A stretch of 64,000 bases of DNA from Lunularia cruciata. Taxonomy: Eukaryota > Streptophyta > Marchantiopsida > Lunulariales > Lunulariaceae. The notes under the pieces were generated by a model. It was not told the DNA's origin. It saw only the letters and a list, made by a program, of their open reading frames with translations, and made no database searches. The translations under genes and the position numbers were made by a program. The number at the start of each line of letters is the position of its first letter. Positions within the stretch are counted from its first letter, which is position 1. Positions 44,967-56,045 of this stretch are shown here, in pieces. The stretch is from NCBI GenBank assembly GCA_948567375.1, contig OX419761.1, positions 20,834,501 through 20,898,500 on the forward strand, in the 5' to 3' direction.

Positions 44967-45960
44967 AGGTTAAGCATTCAATCCCATTGGAACTAATCAA
45001 GCTCCTAATAGGCAGCTCAAAATCTCTTATTGGGATTCCTCATTTCCCTTATCTTTTTGCTCCACAAACTCCATCTGGGCAACTTATCGAGGTCTCCCAT
45101 TCTGGAGTGGACATTCAAGGATGCAATGTCCCTATTGGTAACAATAAAAACAACCACCATTTTGTCACAGTTACTCTCTATTTGTAGTGCCAAGTGGCCT
45201 CCGTTGAATGGCATCAATCTCCATTGGTGTTGGCTCCTCCACCCGTATGTAGTGTATTGATAAGTTCTATGGAGGTCAAGGTCAAGACCAAGTTGTTGCA
45301 ACCAAGGAATCAAAACATTTGACCAACCGCATGGCTTCTTCCAAGTGTTGTAGCTCTTGCATGGTTACCTCTAATTGGTTCTTGACTTCAAGCCCCTAAC
45401 AAATTGATCCAAAGCTTCACCTTCCAATATATTTGGAATTTGCATCATGGTGTTTTGGAATTGCGTCATGTAACTTTTCTATAGAGCCAATTTGTTTCAA
45501 CTCTGCCAACCTATCCCATGCAGCTTGTGTGGCATTTATAGCTTGGAACCGACTAACTATTGCACTCTTGAATTCTGCCCATGTCAGAATTGGAACAACA
45601 ATTTGTTTTCATCTTGCTCCACATGGAATCTCCACTATAGCTTTGCTACTCCATCCAATTAGCTAGAAGCCAAGAGAATTTTTTTCACTCGTCTTGCAGA
45701 TTGGTAATTTCAAAATAACATTTGCAATCAAACAAAAAATTCTCCACTGCACCTGAGAGATTCTTACTTTCAAATACCTTAGCTTTAGGGAATCAGATTT
45801 GATCTTCTCCTTCTCAAATTTGTACTCTTTCTACGTGCTCTTGTCATCAAAGATCTTGTTTATCCAACAATCGAGTAAGGTGCTTGATTTGTTGTGACAT
45901 ATCAAGGATAACCTCATGCATTGCCACCCATGGTTGCTACTCTATCATGCCACTCCTAAT
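44967..45960 (-). pseudogene. B2 gag
   Basis: Minus strand. The zinc knuckle near 45108-45155 reads CFYC...GHCILEC with a stop in the middle. The N-terminal part near 45760-45830 matches B1's PKPKIFDD-type region. No frame stays open beyond about 75 codons. Confidence 0.65.
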
Positions 45961-46189
45961 CTATCTAATTTATTAACACATAGAAGCAGCACGTCTACCA
46001 TTCTCCATAAGTTACAACTAGAAGCACCAAGGGTTCCTCAGATATGGTGATCATATGCAAAAAATATTGTCCAAAGCATGAGGTGATGAATTGTGTGAAA
46101 TGATGCTTGGGTAGTACTTGGACATGACAATCCCAATGGTTTGGTGAAAGTGGATTTGGTGGTCCATAAATTCCATCCATCCCATTCTT

Positions 46190-46201
46190 GCTCTAATACC
46201 A
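46190..46201 (-). other. B2 primer binding site (initiator Met tRNA)
   Basis: TGGTATTAGAGC on the minus strand, identical to B1's site, two bases from the LTR. Confidence 0.85.
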
Positions 46202-46202
46202 A

Positions 46203-46555
46203 TGTAAAAGACTAAGACCGAGGAGAGAAATAGGAGAATAGAAACTCACATTGGGACACTTGAATGTGGGAAAACTTTGAATGTCTAGCATGAGCTTTGG
46301 CTCTTTTATTTATAAGGATCATACAAGGCTCTTGAGAAGTTTCTCAAGAAGCTTCCTTCTAGGAGTTGCTTACTTGGCATGCAAGCTAAGTTAGTTGGAA
46401 GCTTCTAGAAGCTACCTACTTGGAGTGCAAGCTAAGCTAGCCAGAAAGCTTCCCAAGAAGCTTCCTAGATACTTTTGGAATATTCTAGGCTAATTTGTCT
46501 TATTTGCTACTTCGTTAGCCCTACTAACTTTGTTATTAAACTCCATATTATTACA
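46203..46555 (-). repeat. B2 5' LTR (59 bp shorter)
   Basis: 353 bp, TGTAAAAGACT to ATATTATTACA with intact TG...CA ends. It lacks exactly one 59-bp unit between the AAGCTTCTCAAGAAGC repeats compared with the 412-bp partner, as expected from deletion between direct repeats. Confidence 0.88.
46306..46490 (-). promoter_or_regulatory. B2 5' LTR U3: heat-shock-type element and TATA box
   Basis: TATA box TTATAAATAA on the minus strand (46306-46317), with GAAgtTTC and GAAgcTTC cores just upstream. At 46398-46410 GAAgcTTCtaGAA is a perfect GAAnnTTCnnGAA element in the same LTR position as 34804-34816. Confidence 0.55.
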
Positions 46556-46560
46556 CTTGA

Positions 46561-46985
46561 GTTGCTCAAGACAATCCCACATGGGGAAGTGTAGCCATGG
46601 CTAGCACCAAAAAAATGATAGTAACACACTATGCTCCTCTTTGTATCTCCCCATACTTGTAGAACCACAATCACTCACATCACAACTCATTTTTATCTTT
46701 TAGTTTATAGTTTTTAGGATACCCTAAAAACTCTAAATTGTAATTGATAATTATAACTATAAACTCTCATAATTTTCAATTTACATCTCAAAAATTTTCA
46801 ACCTAAAATTTCATGGAACTAGAGTATGAATAATAAGAAATTACAATTGAAAATTCATGATTCATCATCCTCAATGTGAAATTATCATGCTAAAACCAAA
46901 AAAGTTGAAAATCTTAAGAACATTCTACTCAATAGCTTTCAATCTAAATACCAATGTAACTGAAATTAAAATTGATCAAAATGAA
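46561..46985 (-). pseudogene. LINE C2 5' segment
   Basis: Reverse complement matches C1 7390-7775. Landmarks are CTACACTTCCCCATGTGGGA, TGTGTTACTAT and an AT-rich leader with ACATTGGTATTTAGATTGAA. It shows that B2 interrupted LINE C2. Similarity to C1 fades near 46985, taken as the family 5' limit or truncation. Confidence 0.7.
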
Positions 46986-47137
46986 CTATTCACTCATATG
47001 CTATATCCTAGTGAACCTTCCAAAAATCTAAAATCTTTTCAGCCTAGTTCTTGCCTCTATTGTCGCCATCCTCTCTCTCCTATCTCTATAGTAATTCTGC
47101 TACTCCCATCTCTTCTAGTAGGAATTCTAGGATGGTG
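46986..47137. other. Spacer between LINEs C2 and C3
   Basis: AT-rich with a pyrimidine-rich patch (47050-47110). No match to other parts of the window and no gene. Confidence 0.4.
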
Positions 47138-48600
47138 TGTACATATAGAACAAAGGAGACTGATAGAAAAAATGAATAATGGGAAGACCCCATCAAGTTG
47201 TACAAAGGAGAGACAAAAAAGTTAAAATGGTGGTAAGCCTCAATAGAATCTATATGAGAAATTTGCACTACAGCACCTAAGATATCCAAGCTATGCAAAT
47301 TGTACAGTTTACAAACAATAGGAGCACCCAAAGAAATATCACCTAACATGATTCTATCCTATCGATTGCACTACCCACTGCCCTATGTGGAGCAATAGAC
47401 ACATGCTTTGTACATATAGAAAGAAGGCAACCACGTAGAAAAAATGAAGGATGGGAAGACCTCATCAAGCCGTACAAGGGAGAGACAAAAAAGGTAAAAT
47501 GGAGCTAAGCCCCAATAGAGTCTATATGAGAAATCTGCCCTACTGAACCCAAGATATCCGAGCTATGCAAGGCATATGGTCTACACACAACTAGAGCATC
47601 CAAAGAACATCACCTAATGTGATTGCTCTCTTATGGATTGCACCAGCCATTGCCCTCTATAGAGCAATGGACACACATTGTCTAAAATATGCTACAAAGT
47701 ATGACAGTGAGAGTAGTACCCCCTGGCGACTAACATGATAAGCTCTTGCACACTCCCTAAAAACTGGGTCAAATGTAGTGTCCATAGCTCCATATAACTC
47801 CAAGGCTAGAGGAACAAAGAGGTGACCTTGCTACATGCCCCTATACTTGGAGACCTTGCAACATGCTACTGCACTTGCCGCCCATCCAAGGGGTAATCAC
47901 TCCCTCCAAAATTGTATCTGGCGTATGGTCTGTAACCACGACATCTGATACTATCACTTAATCGTCTTGGACCAAGTATAAGTCTGCCTTGACACGTGTC
48001 ATTTACAAAGCATACAAACGCTCCCTCCAAGCCAAAGTATCCACTCTCTCATGCCATAGCAAAAAATTATGTCCCTAATAGCATCATGGGTAGTTATCCT
48101 CTGTCCTCCACAAGGACACCGTGTCATGTGGACTGCGGCTGTATCTAGTGTAGAACCACACTCACAAGTGAGTAATGAAGATGCAGATGGGTGGACCAAA
48201 CCTAGGTGAAGTTTCATCGTTGTAGAGAAAGTAGTTGGTGCGAGTCAGAATGCCCTAATGCAAAGTCGAGCTAGGATCCAAGAGCCTGCACTCTTGCCGG
48301 AGCAAGAGTGAAAACGGGCTCTAGTAGCTTGAGGAATGGACAAGTTGACTAAGAGAGAATGTAACATTTGCTCACTATCGCTCCATCAAGGAAGACTGTA
48401 AACCTCTAGTCCAATCTGTTGATAATGAAACAAAGGTGGAAAATCCTCTCATGCCCGTGGGGATAGACTATCTCTTGTATGCCGCAATAACATATGGAGT
48501 GAAAAGGATACTCACTCCACCTCTATCACATAAATCTCCAAAACCGGCCTATCAACAACAACCAAACGAGAGAACATATAGTAGGAATATCAATAGTTTG
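47138..48600 (-). mobile_element. LINE family C, copy C3, 5'-truncated, duplicated 3' end
   Basis: Minus strand. Only the 3' half is present. The zinc knuckle at 48110-48170 reads CECGSTLDTAAVHMTRCPCG. The endonuclease part near 47905-48000 reads KADLYLVQDD, a stop, VIVSDVVVTD, the best view of the AD-X12-D core. C-terminal VPLALELYG-like sequence lies near 47790-47830. RT is absent, as in the 5' truncation typical of LINEs. The 3' UTR occurs twice in tandem (47141-47411 and 47412-47683). Confidence 0.75.
47141..47683 (-). repeat. 271-bp tandem duplication of LINE 3' UTR
   Basis: ACATATAGAA at 47141 recurs at 47412, and GGGAAGACC(C/T)CATCAAG at 47181 recurs at 47453. Both units carry AGAGACAAAAAAG and TATATGAGAAATTTGC-type sequence. 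The copies differ at many sites, so the duplication is old, or two 3' ends were inserted side by side. Confidence 0.75.
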
Positions 48601-48909
48601 TCTATGCAAGCATGACTGTCCCTATAAGATCCGAAGCAAGTAAACTTTAAGTCTTTTAAACAAGGTAAAAAATGTCAACAACCCGGTAGTTCAAACAGAC
48701 TCCTAGAGTTTATGAGGGAAACTATGGAACAACATATTGAAGTTTCTTGCCAACTTGACAACCTAGTTGAAGCTCGTCAAAAATGGTACGGTTCTCTGGA
48801 CGGATTTGAAGGATTAATTGGATCCTAATCTTCATCACCAAGCCTTAGTGTCTGCACCAAGGTTCAAACTTTTACTAATCTCCATAACTGTCCAGAACTT
48901 TAGTAATCT

Positions 48910-49158
48910 CTAGTTCATGACTGGATCCGGCTCATATCGTAATATTCGGCTTATAGATTCGGGACTTTGAGAGGAAATAATCCTCCTCGATTCGAGCAGT
49001 TTGTTAAAGGTCCAGGAAATATCTGTCACGTCGACGCTTGCAACTGTGATGACAGGGATGCTTGACTTTGCAACAACCATGTAGTTTGACGTCGATGTTC
49101 TGGAGGAGGAGTCGTCGGGAAACTCTCGAGCGTCACCTCTTCTTCTTGTCGAATCCAT
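48910..49158 (-). CDS. Unrecognised 82-codon open frame
   Basis: Starts MDSTRRRGDAREFPDDSSSR and continues SNYMVVAKSSIPVITVASVD. A basic, then acidic and serine-rich N-terminus is followed by a hydrophobic strand-like segment. Codon use looks protein-like and the region is CpG-rich. It has no known domain, and the stop at 48910 is natural. It could be a first exon or a chance frame. Confidence 0.25.
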   Translation of the reverse strand: MDSTRRRGDAREFPDDSSSRTSTSNYMVVAKSSIPVITVASVDVTDISWTFNKLLESRRIISSQSPESISRILRYEPDPVMN

Positions 49159-49260
49159 TCTTGGAAATGCAGTGTTACCGGTAACGGCACCGTTTATGGA
49201 AGTACTTTCTCAGCGCATGAGTTCACTTGGTCGAATTCGAGTGCTCCACTAACATTTGGA

Positions 49261-49560
49261 ACCGCGAGAAGGATCTAATTTGCTTACTGCACATGCGACA
49301 GCACAAGTCTGTTAAACTACCTGAAGTGAACGATTGGTTTATGGAAGACTTCCCTTCCACCTTTCTACAGGAAGAGGGCAGTTCTCTTCCTCTGGAAAAC
49401 GGATCCAATTACATGTGGCAGATGCCATTGGTGCAAGTCCATTAAACCCGGTCGAAGTGAACTATTGGTGGATGAGAAGACTTTGCTTACACTTTTTCTA
49501 GAGGAAGGAGCGTGTTCTCTTTCCTCCACCGCGAAGAGATCTATTCTAGATCGTGGCAAG
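49261..49560. repeat. ~131-bp diverged tandem repeat, 2.2 units
   Basis: Anchors recur. ACCGCGAGAAGGATCTAATT (49261), AAACGGATCCAATT (49397) and ACCGCGAAGAGATCTATT (49528) start the units. GAAGTGAACGATTGG (49323) and GAAGTGAACTATTGG (49454) lie within them, 131 bases apart. The units are well diverged and not in a shared open frame. Confidence 0.7.
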
Positions 49561-50255
49561 CTTTCTGAACAATTCATCTCATAAAGTCTAACCTCAAAAG
49601 TTTCTTACGTTGGGTACTGTGTAGGTGTCGCCTCTCTGAGCAGTTCCTGGAAAGAAATTTGGTTTAAGATAGCTTTTATGCATTTCGTTTTGGACATGCA
49701 ATCTCGAACACCCAAAGTGTTATCTGGGTCCTAAAATTTAGTTCGTTTGATCATGCTTGATACGAGAAGGTTAATTGTATTCCATAAATTAAGATCTCTG
49801 CAAGTTCCTGTTTTATAAATATCTAATAGTAACTTGATCTTGCAACATAAGCTCAATAGACTTGACATTTTATGTATTTCAAACATTCACCGAGTGCGTG
49901 TTACAAAAGAATGTAACGTCTGAGATATAATATATGTCAACAAATGGCATTACTCTGAACTGTTTGACCTTGTCGAAATAAAATATTTGTTTTAATGTTT
50001 TGTTTAATGGCTCCAATTTTAACGAGCTTTTGAAACAAATAGATGAATTCGTAGAACGCTCAGTAGAGTCAAGCCTTGGACTTTACGAGTAGTTAATTAG
50101 CTCTGAGAGGATCGGAATCTAAAAGATTTCCAGCGCTAGCATACAGTAGTTGTATATGAGTATAGAAGACATGTTCTAAAGACTGGGTTCTATATTTATA
50201 CAATCACTATTCTCTTACGTGGCTAAAGCACCACCAAAAAAGTTGAAGAGTTATG

Positions 50256-50456
50256 TTAGACTTGCCACAGGACGGTGTTTCTTAGAACATCCGTTGTCAA
50301 CTTATTGTCTCCAGATTTTATTATGTCAGAAATAGAGCAGATGTCGATGGTTCCCTTGACAGGACCTTGTGCTTGAGGAGAAACAAGAAGTAGTATTAGG
50401 TTCCCATTTATGATTCGCTTTGAGGTTTCAGTCATTGTCATGTTGACTATTGACAT
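50256..50456 (-). CDS. Unrecognised 66-codon open frame
   Basis: Reads MTMTETSKRIINGNLILLLV, then a segment with PVKGTIDICSISDIIKSGD. It looks protein-like but has no domain I can name. It is bounded by a stop at 50256 and AT-rich sequence upstream. Confidence 0.18.
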   Translation of the reverse strand: MSIVNMTMTETSKRIINGNLILLLVSPQAQGPVKGTIDICSISDIIKSGDNKLTTDVLRNTVLWQV

Positions 50457-53050
50457 AGACGAAAACTTCGGTGAAGAGTAATAGTCGTCGTCTATATGCT
50501 CTACTTTTGTTTTACATTTTAGGGTAAGTTCATGATAGCTTATTCTGAATCCAGAAACTACAAATCGTATTGTATTGAGCTTACATCTCTTGTCAGCTCA
50601 TTCGATTCTATTTACGGGGGAACAACTCGTATAATTTAATATTCTATAATACCTTTCACAACGCTGTCTTTTGTTTGGCGTGTTGATATATTTTTCGAGC
50701 TAGTGGATTACGTGTGTAGTTCTTGGCACACCTTTCTGAATTAGTGAAGGGTTGCAATTGCAACTGGATTTCACATATATGGTAGCATTTGCTAACAACC
50801 GTTTTCACGTCGGCATGCAGAAACTTTTGCTAGAACTAAACTCGGCCACCTACGGATTCCTATTGAATGATGGTGTGATCAAGTCCCTTTAGATTTCATA
50901 TGTTACTTTTGTTCTTCGTCTAGGTATCACCTCCCTCCTAGATCGAACCTGTTGTTTAGTTAGAGGTTTAGAGTGCTAGGGTTTAGGGTGTTTAGGTATA
51001 GGTTTATGCTAGCTTAGCCTAGCTATCTTTGATGAAATCAGCTTTACCGGCCACGTCCGAAGAGGATGAGGTATTTCCCCCATTGATGATGAAATTGACT
51101 CAAATGTCTTTCTCGAGGAATGCTGTTCTAATCTTTCAGTCATATCGCAGTCTCATGTCTAAAGGGTGGTATTCGATTCATGGTATCACGAGAGTGGTGC
51201 GTATGTAGAGACCTCGTGTGCTTATGCATGCTTTCATCATGTCGGGATGTGCTTCACTGAACTTAATGCCGTTTTTATAGTGTATAATAAATTACGCATT
51301 TGCCAAGAATTTTGGTGCATTCGATATATGCATTGAACTCTCTAATAAACACTACTTTTTGATGAGAATATTAAGTTAGAAGAAATAAAGTTCTTCAGAT
51401 ATACTACACTCTAGAGAGTCCGGACATATAGGGCCCAAAGGATACCAGCAATTTGAGTCACCTACATACTATTATAGAAATTCAAAGTTAAGATTTTCAT
51501 GGCATTGTATTGTATCTAATCCAGACAGACGAAAAGTAACGATTCAAATGTCACTTTTCTGTTTGTTTTAGTTAGTTCTAGATAAAAATATTTTTTTATT
51601 TCTAGATAAAAGAGTTAAATTTGGATTTAAATGTAAACGGTTTTAAGTAGTGCATATTTTTATAGACCAAAGTGTTTGAAGGACGTTCAGTCTAGTGGAA
51701 GATTCAAATGCATTAACGGATTTCAATAATCATTTTATGGATATCCATAAATATTCGTAGATTTTTTTTTAAATAAATTATAGGTAAAATCTCTATCACC
51801 ATAAAAGATATATAAGTCACGAAAATTATGATTCCTAAAAATTTACAGATAATGAAATTCAGTATATTTTACGAAAATATTAATGAAAATTTTCTCTTGT
51901 TTACATGTATCATTGATATCCGCTTTTCGCTTGTTAGGTACAGATTTCGTATTGAGTCGTATGATTTATTTTATATACTTCAGAATCTAATTTACAGTAT
52001 TAATTAGGTAACTTTGATAACCGAAAGCTCTTGAGACTTTCATCACCCGTCGATTATTTTCCAAAAATCTACTGGAAACCAACATCACACGTAAATATGC
52101 TTGGTTTCTATTATTCAAAACCCGTATTGTCTTTCCGGCAGTCTTCTGACCAAAGACTGACTCTGTATTCCTTATTTAGGGCGAACACTCGTCTTTTCAT
52201 ATCGTAGGTCATCAGGCCTTACTTGGTCATCTCAGTTCCGGATTTCGACACGCGTCTCAAGCAATCGACTCTTCGGCCATAACTGATCTATAGGTGAAGA
52301 ACACGACTTTGAAACACCGCGGAAACTAGACCTAAGTTGTTATTCATTCGACTGGATAGAATGAACCACGATTTGCTGATCAACATCCGCAAGACGTGGC
52401 CGTTGCTGATAAAGACATATGAACGTGAAACCATGAATGCTGAGGGACTTGCTTACGCATATTTCCGGATTGAAGATCGGCTTGGGTACAGTTTGCTTGG
52501 AGCTTAAGGGTCTCTAACTGCAACGTTGATTTCCGTGATGTTGTTTCCTGCCAGCTGTTGCTTTCCCAAGTCGTTTGTGGGAAAAGATACGACATAATGG
52601 GAGTTTGATGCATTGCAATGGACCAAGTACACCGAGTAGAACAGTTTCATTCACCTTCTTAACGTGACAAGTGCCGACTGGTCATTCAAACATAGGCGTA
52701 GACAGCCACGAGAAGCCGCGAGGGCAATGGTCCTACGAAAATTCAATGCGAATCCGACTTGGCCTGAGAGGTTCAGAACGTCGTTGTGACGAAATCAACA
52801 ATGACAGGACAATGACTCTTCACGTACGATACAGTAATGACCGTTCTTTCTGAATAGCCAGTCATAGAGCGGATGAACTCTTTTGGGATTCCTCAAAACA
52901 ACACAGAAGTAGCCCGTGAGTCGGCACTTCCAATCTACCGCACCCCAAGTTTTCAAACTTACTTGACCACATCCGTTTGGTGAATTCAATTGGGTCAAGT
53001 TAATTCCAGATTGCTCTGAAATTCACGGACAGGTAGATTATGTTTCTACA

Positions 53051-55494
53051 AATGGACGTTCTAATGTAGAGGAATAAGGGCAGATTAGAGTGTTGCAGTA
53101 TATCATGGTAAGATGGAGAAAAGATCTCATGATGTCTAGATTTTCTCTAACTATCATGTTTTTTTATTTAAACATATTGCGACAGAGAGTTACAATCAAA
53201 TTTAGTGGTGCCCCACGGAAATGGGTGATCCTTCTTAAGCCAAAAAACACATGACAGTCGGCAAGTTTAATGACCAACATTTAGATTTTGGAAACAACTT
53301 GAAAAATGAGTTTCTGGAATTCCTCAAGAAAATGAATTTCCAGAAACTCATGAACTGAGGTTGAGTAGCGATATACTTCCTTGCTTAAAGAATAATTTTT
53401 GCATGAACTAAGTTAAGTATATCTTAATTTTTTGGATGAACTGAGGTTGAGAGAGCTCTATGTCGATCCTTAGAGGATAATTTGTTATCATCTAGGATTT
53501 TTTTTTCTAAGAGTTGATTGGGGGTGTTATTTTAGCTGCACATCAATTCATAGATCAATCTCTTGTTATAAAGAAAGGGCTTGCTCTTTTCTGCATTTTC
53601 TTTATGACAAAATGCTCTCACTATGATGATAGTATATGCACAAGCTAAAGTGAGATAGAAATCTTAGTCTCTACTTTGGGTCAAGTAACTATATTATACA
53701 AAGGTAACAGGGGTACATCAAAGGTGTGATTTTAAAACCCTCAATAACTCTTATGTTAGCTGTACTAAAAGCTTGATGTATGAGAATTAAAAAAACAAAG
53801 TTGCAATGCATTTGGCTCAACAATTGTATAATAGCATCTCATAATAACCTTCTCATCTTTGTTGATGATAAGCCATCGCTTGTTAACTACAAACTTCTAG
53901 ATTAGATACATATTTGATACTTTATCAAAAGATCAAACTATGTAGATACATATACCCATATTGGTATAGAGAGCTTATATAGCACTAAAAATCTCAAGAG
54001 AATTGGATTTACATAATACTTGAATTTAGTGAATTGGTGGTTAAATCAAGATTATTTCCATGTTTCCTCTAGGAACTTGAAAATTAGGAAGAACTTTCAC
54101 AAATATATCAATTATCATATAAAGTGTATTGATATATTCAAGTCTAAAATCACCTTTTGTAGAAAGAATCTAAGATATTACAAACCTCCCGTCTTACTTG
54201 TACCAGTAAGGGTTGAAGTCTCAAGTCCCAACTTGGATCATGTTTCTCAAGTGAGACATAAAACCCAATAGAAAACACATGTTGGAAACATATTTACAAG
54301 ACTATAAGAGCATTTTCTATGATCTCCTTCTTATTAGAAAGCTCTAATCAAGATGGTACCGGTAAAACCAATATGTTATGAGTGTCTAGGCAACCTAGGA
54401 GTTATGGCAATTTGAGCCAAGTAGCCAAGGAGAAATTCCTCAGCTGAGAGAGGTCAGCCATATCTTGGGATAAATCTCTTTGAATTATTATGCACTTGGC
54501 TTGATTTTGATATCAATGGAGAACTCTTATAAATATGCTTTCAAGAAGACCAACGTCATAACATGTGCATGAGCATTGAGTGAGTAGAGTGCTGGTGCTC
54601 AAAGTAGAGTTTGGTATCTCAAAATTGGGACTTGAGTTTCCATAACCAAAGAATGAGACACTTGAATGTTTAGGACTATAAAGAACACAGTGTTCAAAGT
54701 TATAACTATTGGATTCATTGAAATTCCTTTGACAAGAGCTTTATGAGAAAACTAAGGTTGACTTATGAGTAGAATATCCTATAGCTTAATTTTTAGTATT
54801 TTGGTTGCAATGTACTTTTAGAAGACCAGATGGTGAAGGGATTATGATTAGTCCATAACTATATTTAAGGAGAAGTGCCTCAAAGGTTAGCTTGGGATCC
54901 AAACTCAACCTTGGAGTTGACCTAGAAACATGAGGGTAGTTAGCTACCATTAGTGGTTGTTTATTAACCTAAGCCATAATAAGGTTCCCATGGATAATAT
55001 ACAAACCCTGATTTTGTTTTAGGCCTCTTGCTACGCTATGGTAACATTTTGACATATTTATGCTCCATGGACCAAGTTTTATGATTGGTAGTGAAAAGGT
55101 TAGGACTTATTGGACCCAATGGACAATTTAGCTACTAGATAGATGAACCATCATACAAGTACTTTGGACTAAAACTATAATCTATCATAAGTCCTAATTT
55201 TCTTGCACCTTTAAGAGTAAGCTGGTGGACTAATTTGTCAGTAAACATAAAAGCGGTTGAGCTTATCCTTGGCTCAATAGCAAATATAGGAATAATTGGG
55301 CTTGAAAGGAAACTTGAGCACAAACCAGGGAAGGCTTTTGCTAGTTGTTACTATACATACTAATTGAAGGTCTGTTTGGTACATCATAATGCTAAGATTA
55401 TGATTTATTAAACAAGAGCTTTTATTGCATATATAAACTTGCATCTTCCTCTAAGACATTCTAGGAGGTAGAGGTGCAATACAATTGGTGTGAT
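53051..55494. other. AT-rich sequence without recognisable gene
   Basis: Open stretches at 54020-54271 (plus) and 55135-55323 (minus) show no motif. CpG-poor, like old repeat DNA. No LTR, primer site or RT motif was seen. Confidence 0.4.
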
Positions 55495-56045
55495 ATCTAG
55501 ATAAATTCCATATCAATAACCATACTGACCACAAGTAGCTACTAGTTGGCTAGATATAAAGTTATATCTATGAGTTTTGAAAAACAATGAGATACTCAAG
55601 GAGTGTAATATTTAAATACCAATCTACATCAAAAACCATATGGATCTTATCAGCTCTTTAGTTAGATGCTTACCTATATCTAAAAGCTCTAACTTATGTT
55701 AGCTAGAACAATATAGTGGTTGCAAATTTCTAGTGCAAGTTCATTATAAAAATTGTTTGGATTGTAATTTGCTACTTATCATTCATATATTAGATTATAG
55801 TCCATATTTATAAGTGCTCTCAACTATATGAGTTTATGTTCAAGCATCATGATATCCAAACAAAATTTCATAGCAAAACCATAAGGATCTTATTTTGCTT
55901 CACTCCATCTAGATGCAAGGCCATATCTATAAAGATTTTGAATCTGCAAATTGAAAATCTAATGGTTTGATTTTCAGATTTCAATGCATATCAACAACCA
56001 TTGTGACTATAGCTAATTGATAAAAAATAAAAAATATATAATTTT
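55495..56045. repeat. Decayed tandem array, ~120-bp units
   Basis: About five units begin near 55505, 55622, 55741, 55861 and 55982. Each carries a form of ATCAAAAACCATATGGATCTTA, then about 45 bases later CTAGATGCAAGGCCATATCTATAAAG. Example pairs: CTAGATATAAAGTTATATCTATGAG at 55549 against the same stretch at 55910. Divergence is high, so unit borders are approximate. Confidence 0.5.

Larger units (their letters stand above)
34550..46555 (-). mobile_element. Ty3/gypsy chromovirus family B, copy B2, split by A3
   Basis: Minus-strand relative of B1, about 5.6 kb without A3. Right LTR (5') 46203-46555, primer site 46190-46201, gag and protease 44571-45960, RT and RNase H 36300-37913, integrase 35300-36250, chromodomain 34974-35230, left LTR (3') 34550-34961. 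A3 sits between protease and RT. The flanks CCTAA (34545-34549) and CTTGA (46556-46560) differ at two of five bases, so the target duplication is only suggestive. Homology to C1 supports insertion in LINE C2. Confidence 0.88.
25265..46985 (-). mobile_element. LINE family C, copy C2, split by D, A2 and B2
   Basis: Minus-strand relative of C1. Pieces: 25265-25851, 26399-28877, 34498-34544 and 46561-46985. The gaps hold a family D insertion, A2 and B2. Read on the minus strand, 46985 to 25265 gives 5' leader, RT, knuckle, endonuclease and 3' UTR, about 4.1 kb without the insertions apart from D. Landmarks shared with C1 include the 5' TTACACTTCCCCATGTG (C2 form CTACACTTCCCCATGTG) and the 3' CATCCTTC. 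All frames are broken. Confidence 0.8.
48601..53050. other. CpG-retaining island right of LINE C3
   Basis: Clearly richer in CG dinucleotides than the elements to its left (for example 48900-49560 and 52130-52960). It has no repeat partner in the window apart from its own 131-bp tandem. Open minus-strand stretches at 48910-49158 and 50256-50456 are listed separately; one at 52380-52613 shows no recognisable motif. The 51240-52000 part is AT-rich. Confidence 0.4.

Noticed and set aside
34545-46560. CCTAA / CTTGA as the B2 target duplication
   Set aside because: Two mismatches in five bases. The location fits the LINE alignment, but the duplication itself is not proven.
50977-50996. Telomere-like TAGGGTTTAGGGTGTTTAGG
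   Set aside because: Barely two degenerate TTTAGGG units; too short for an interstitial telomere block and plausible by chance.
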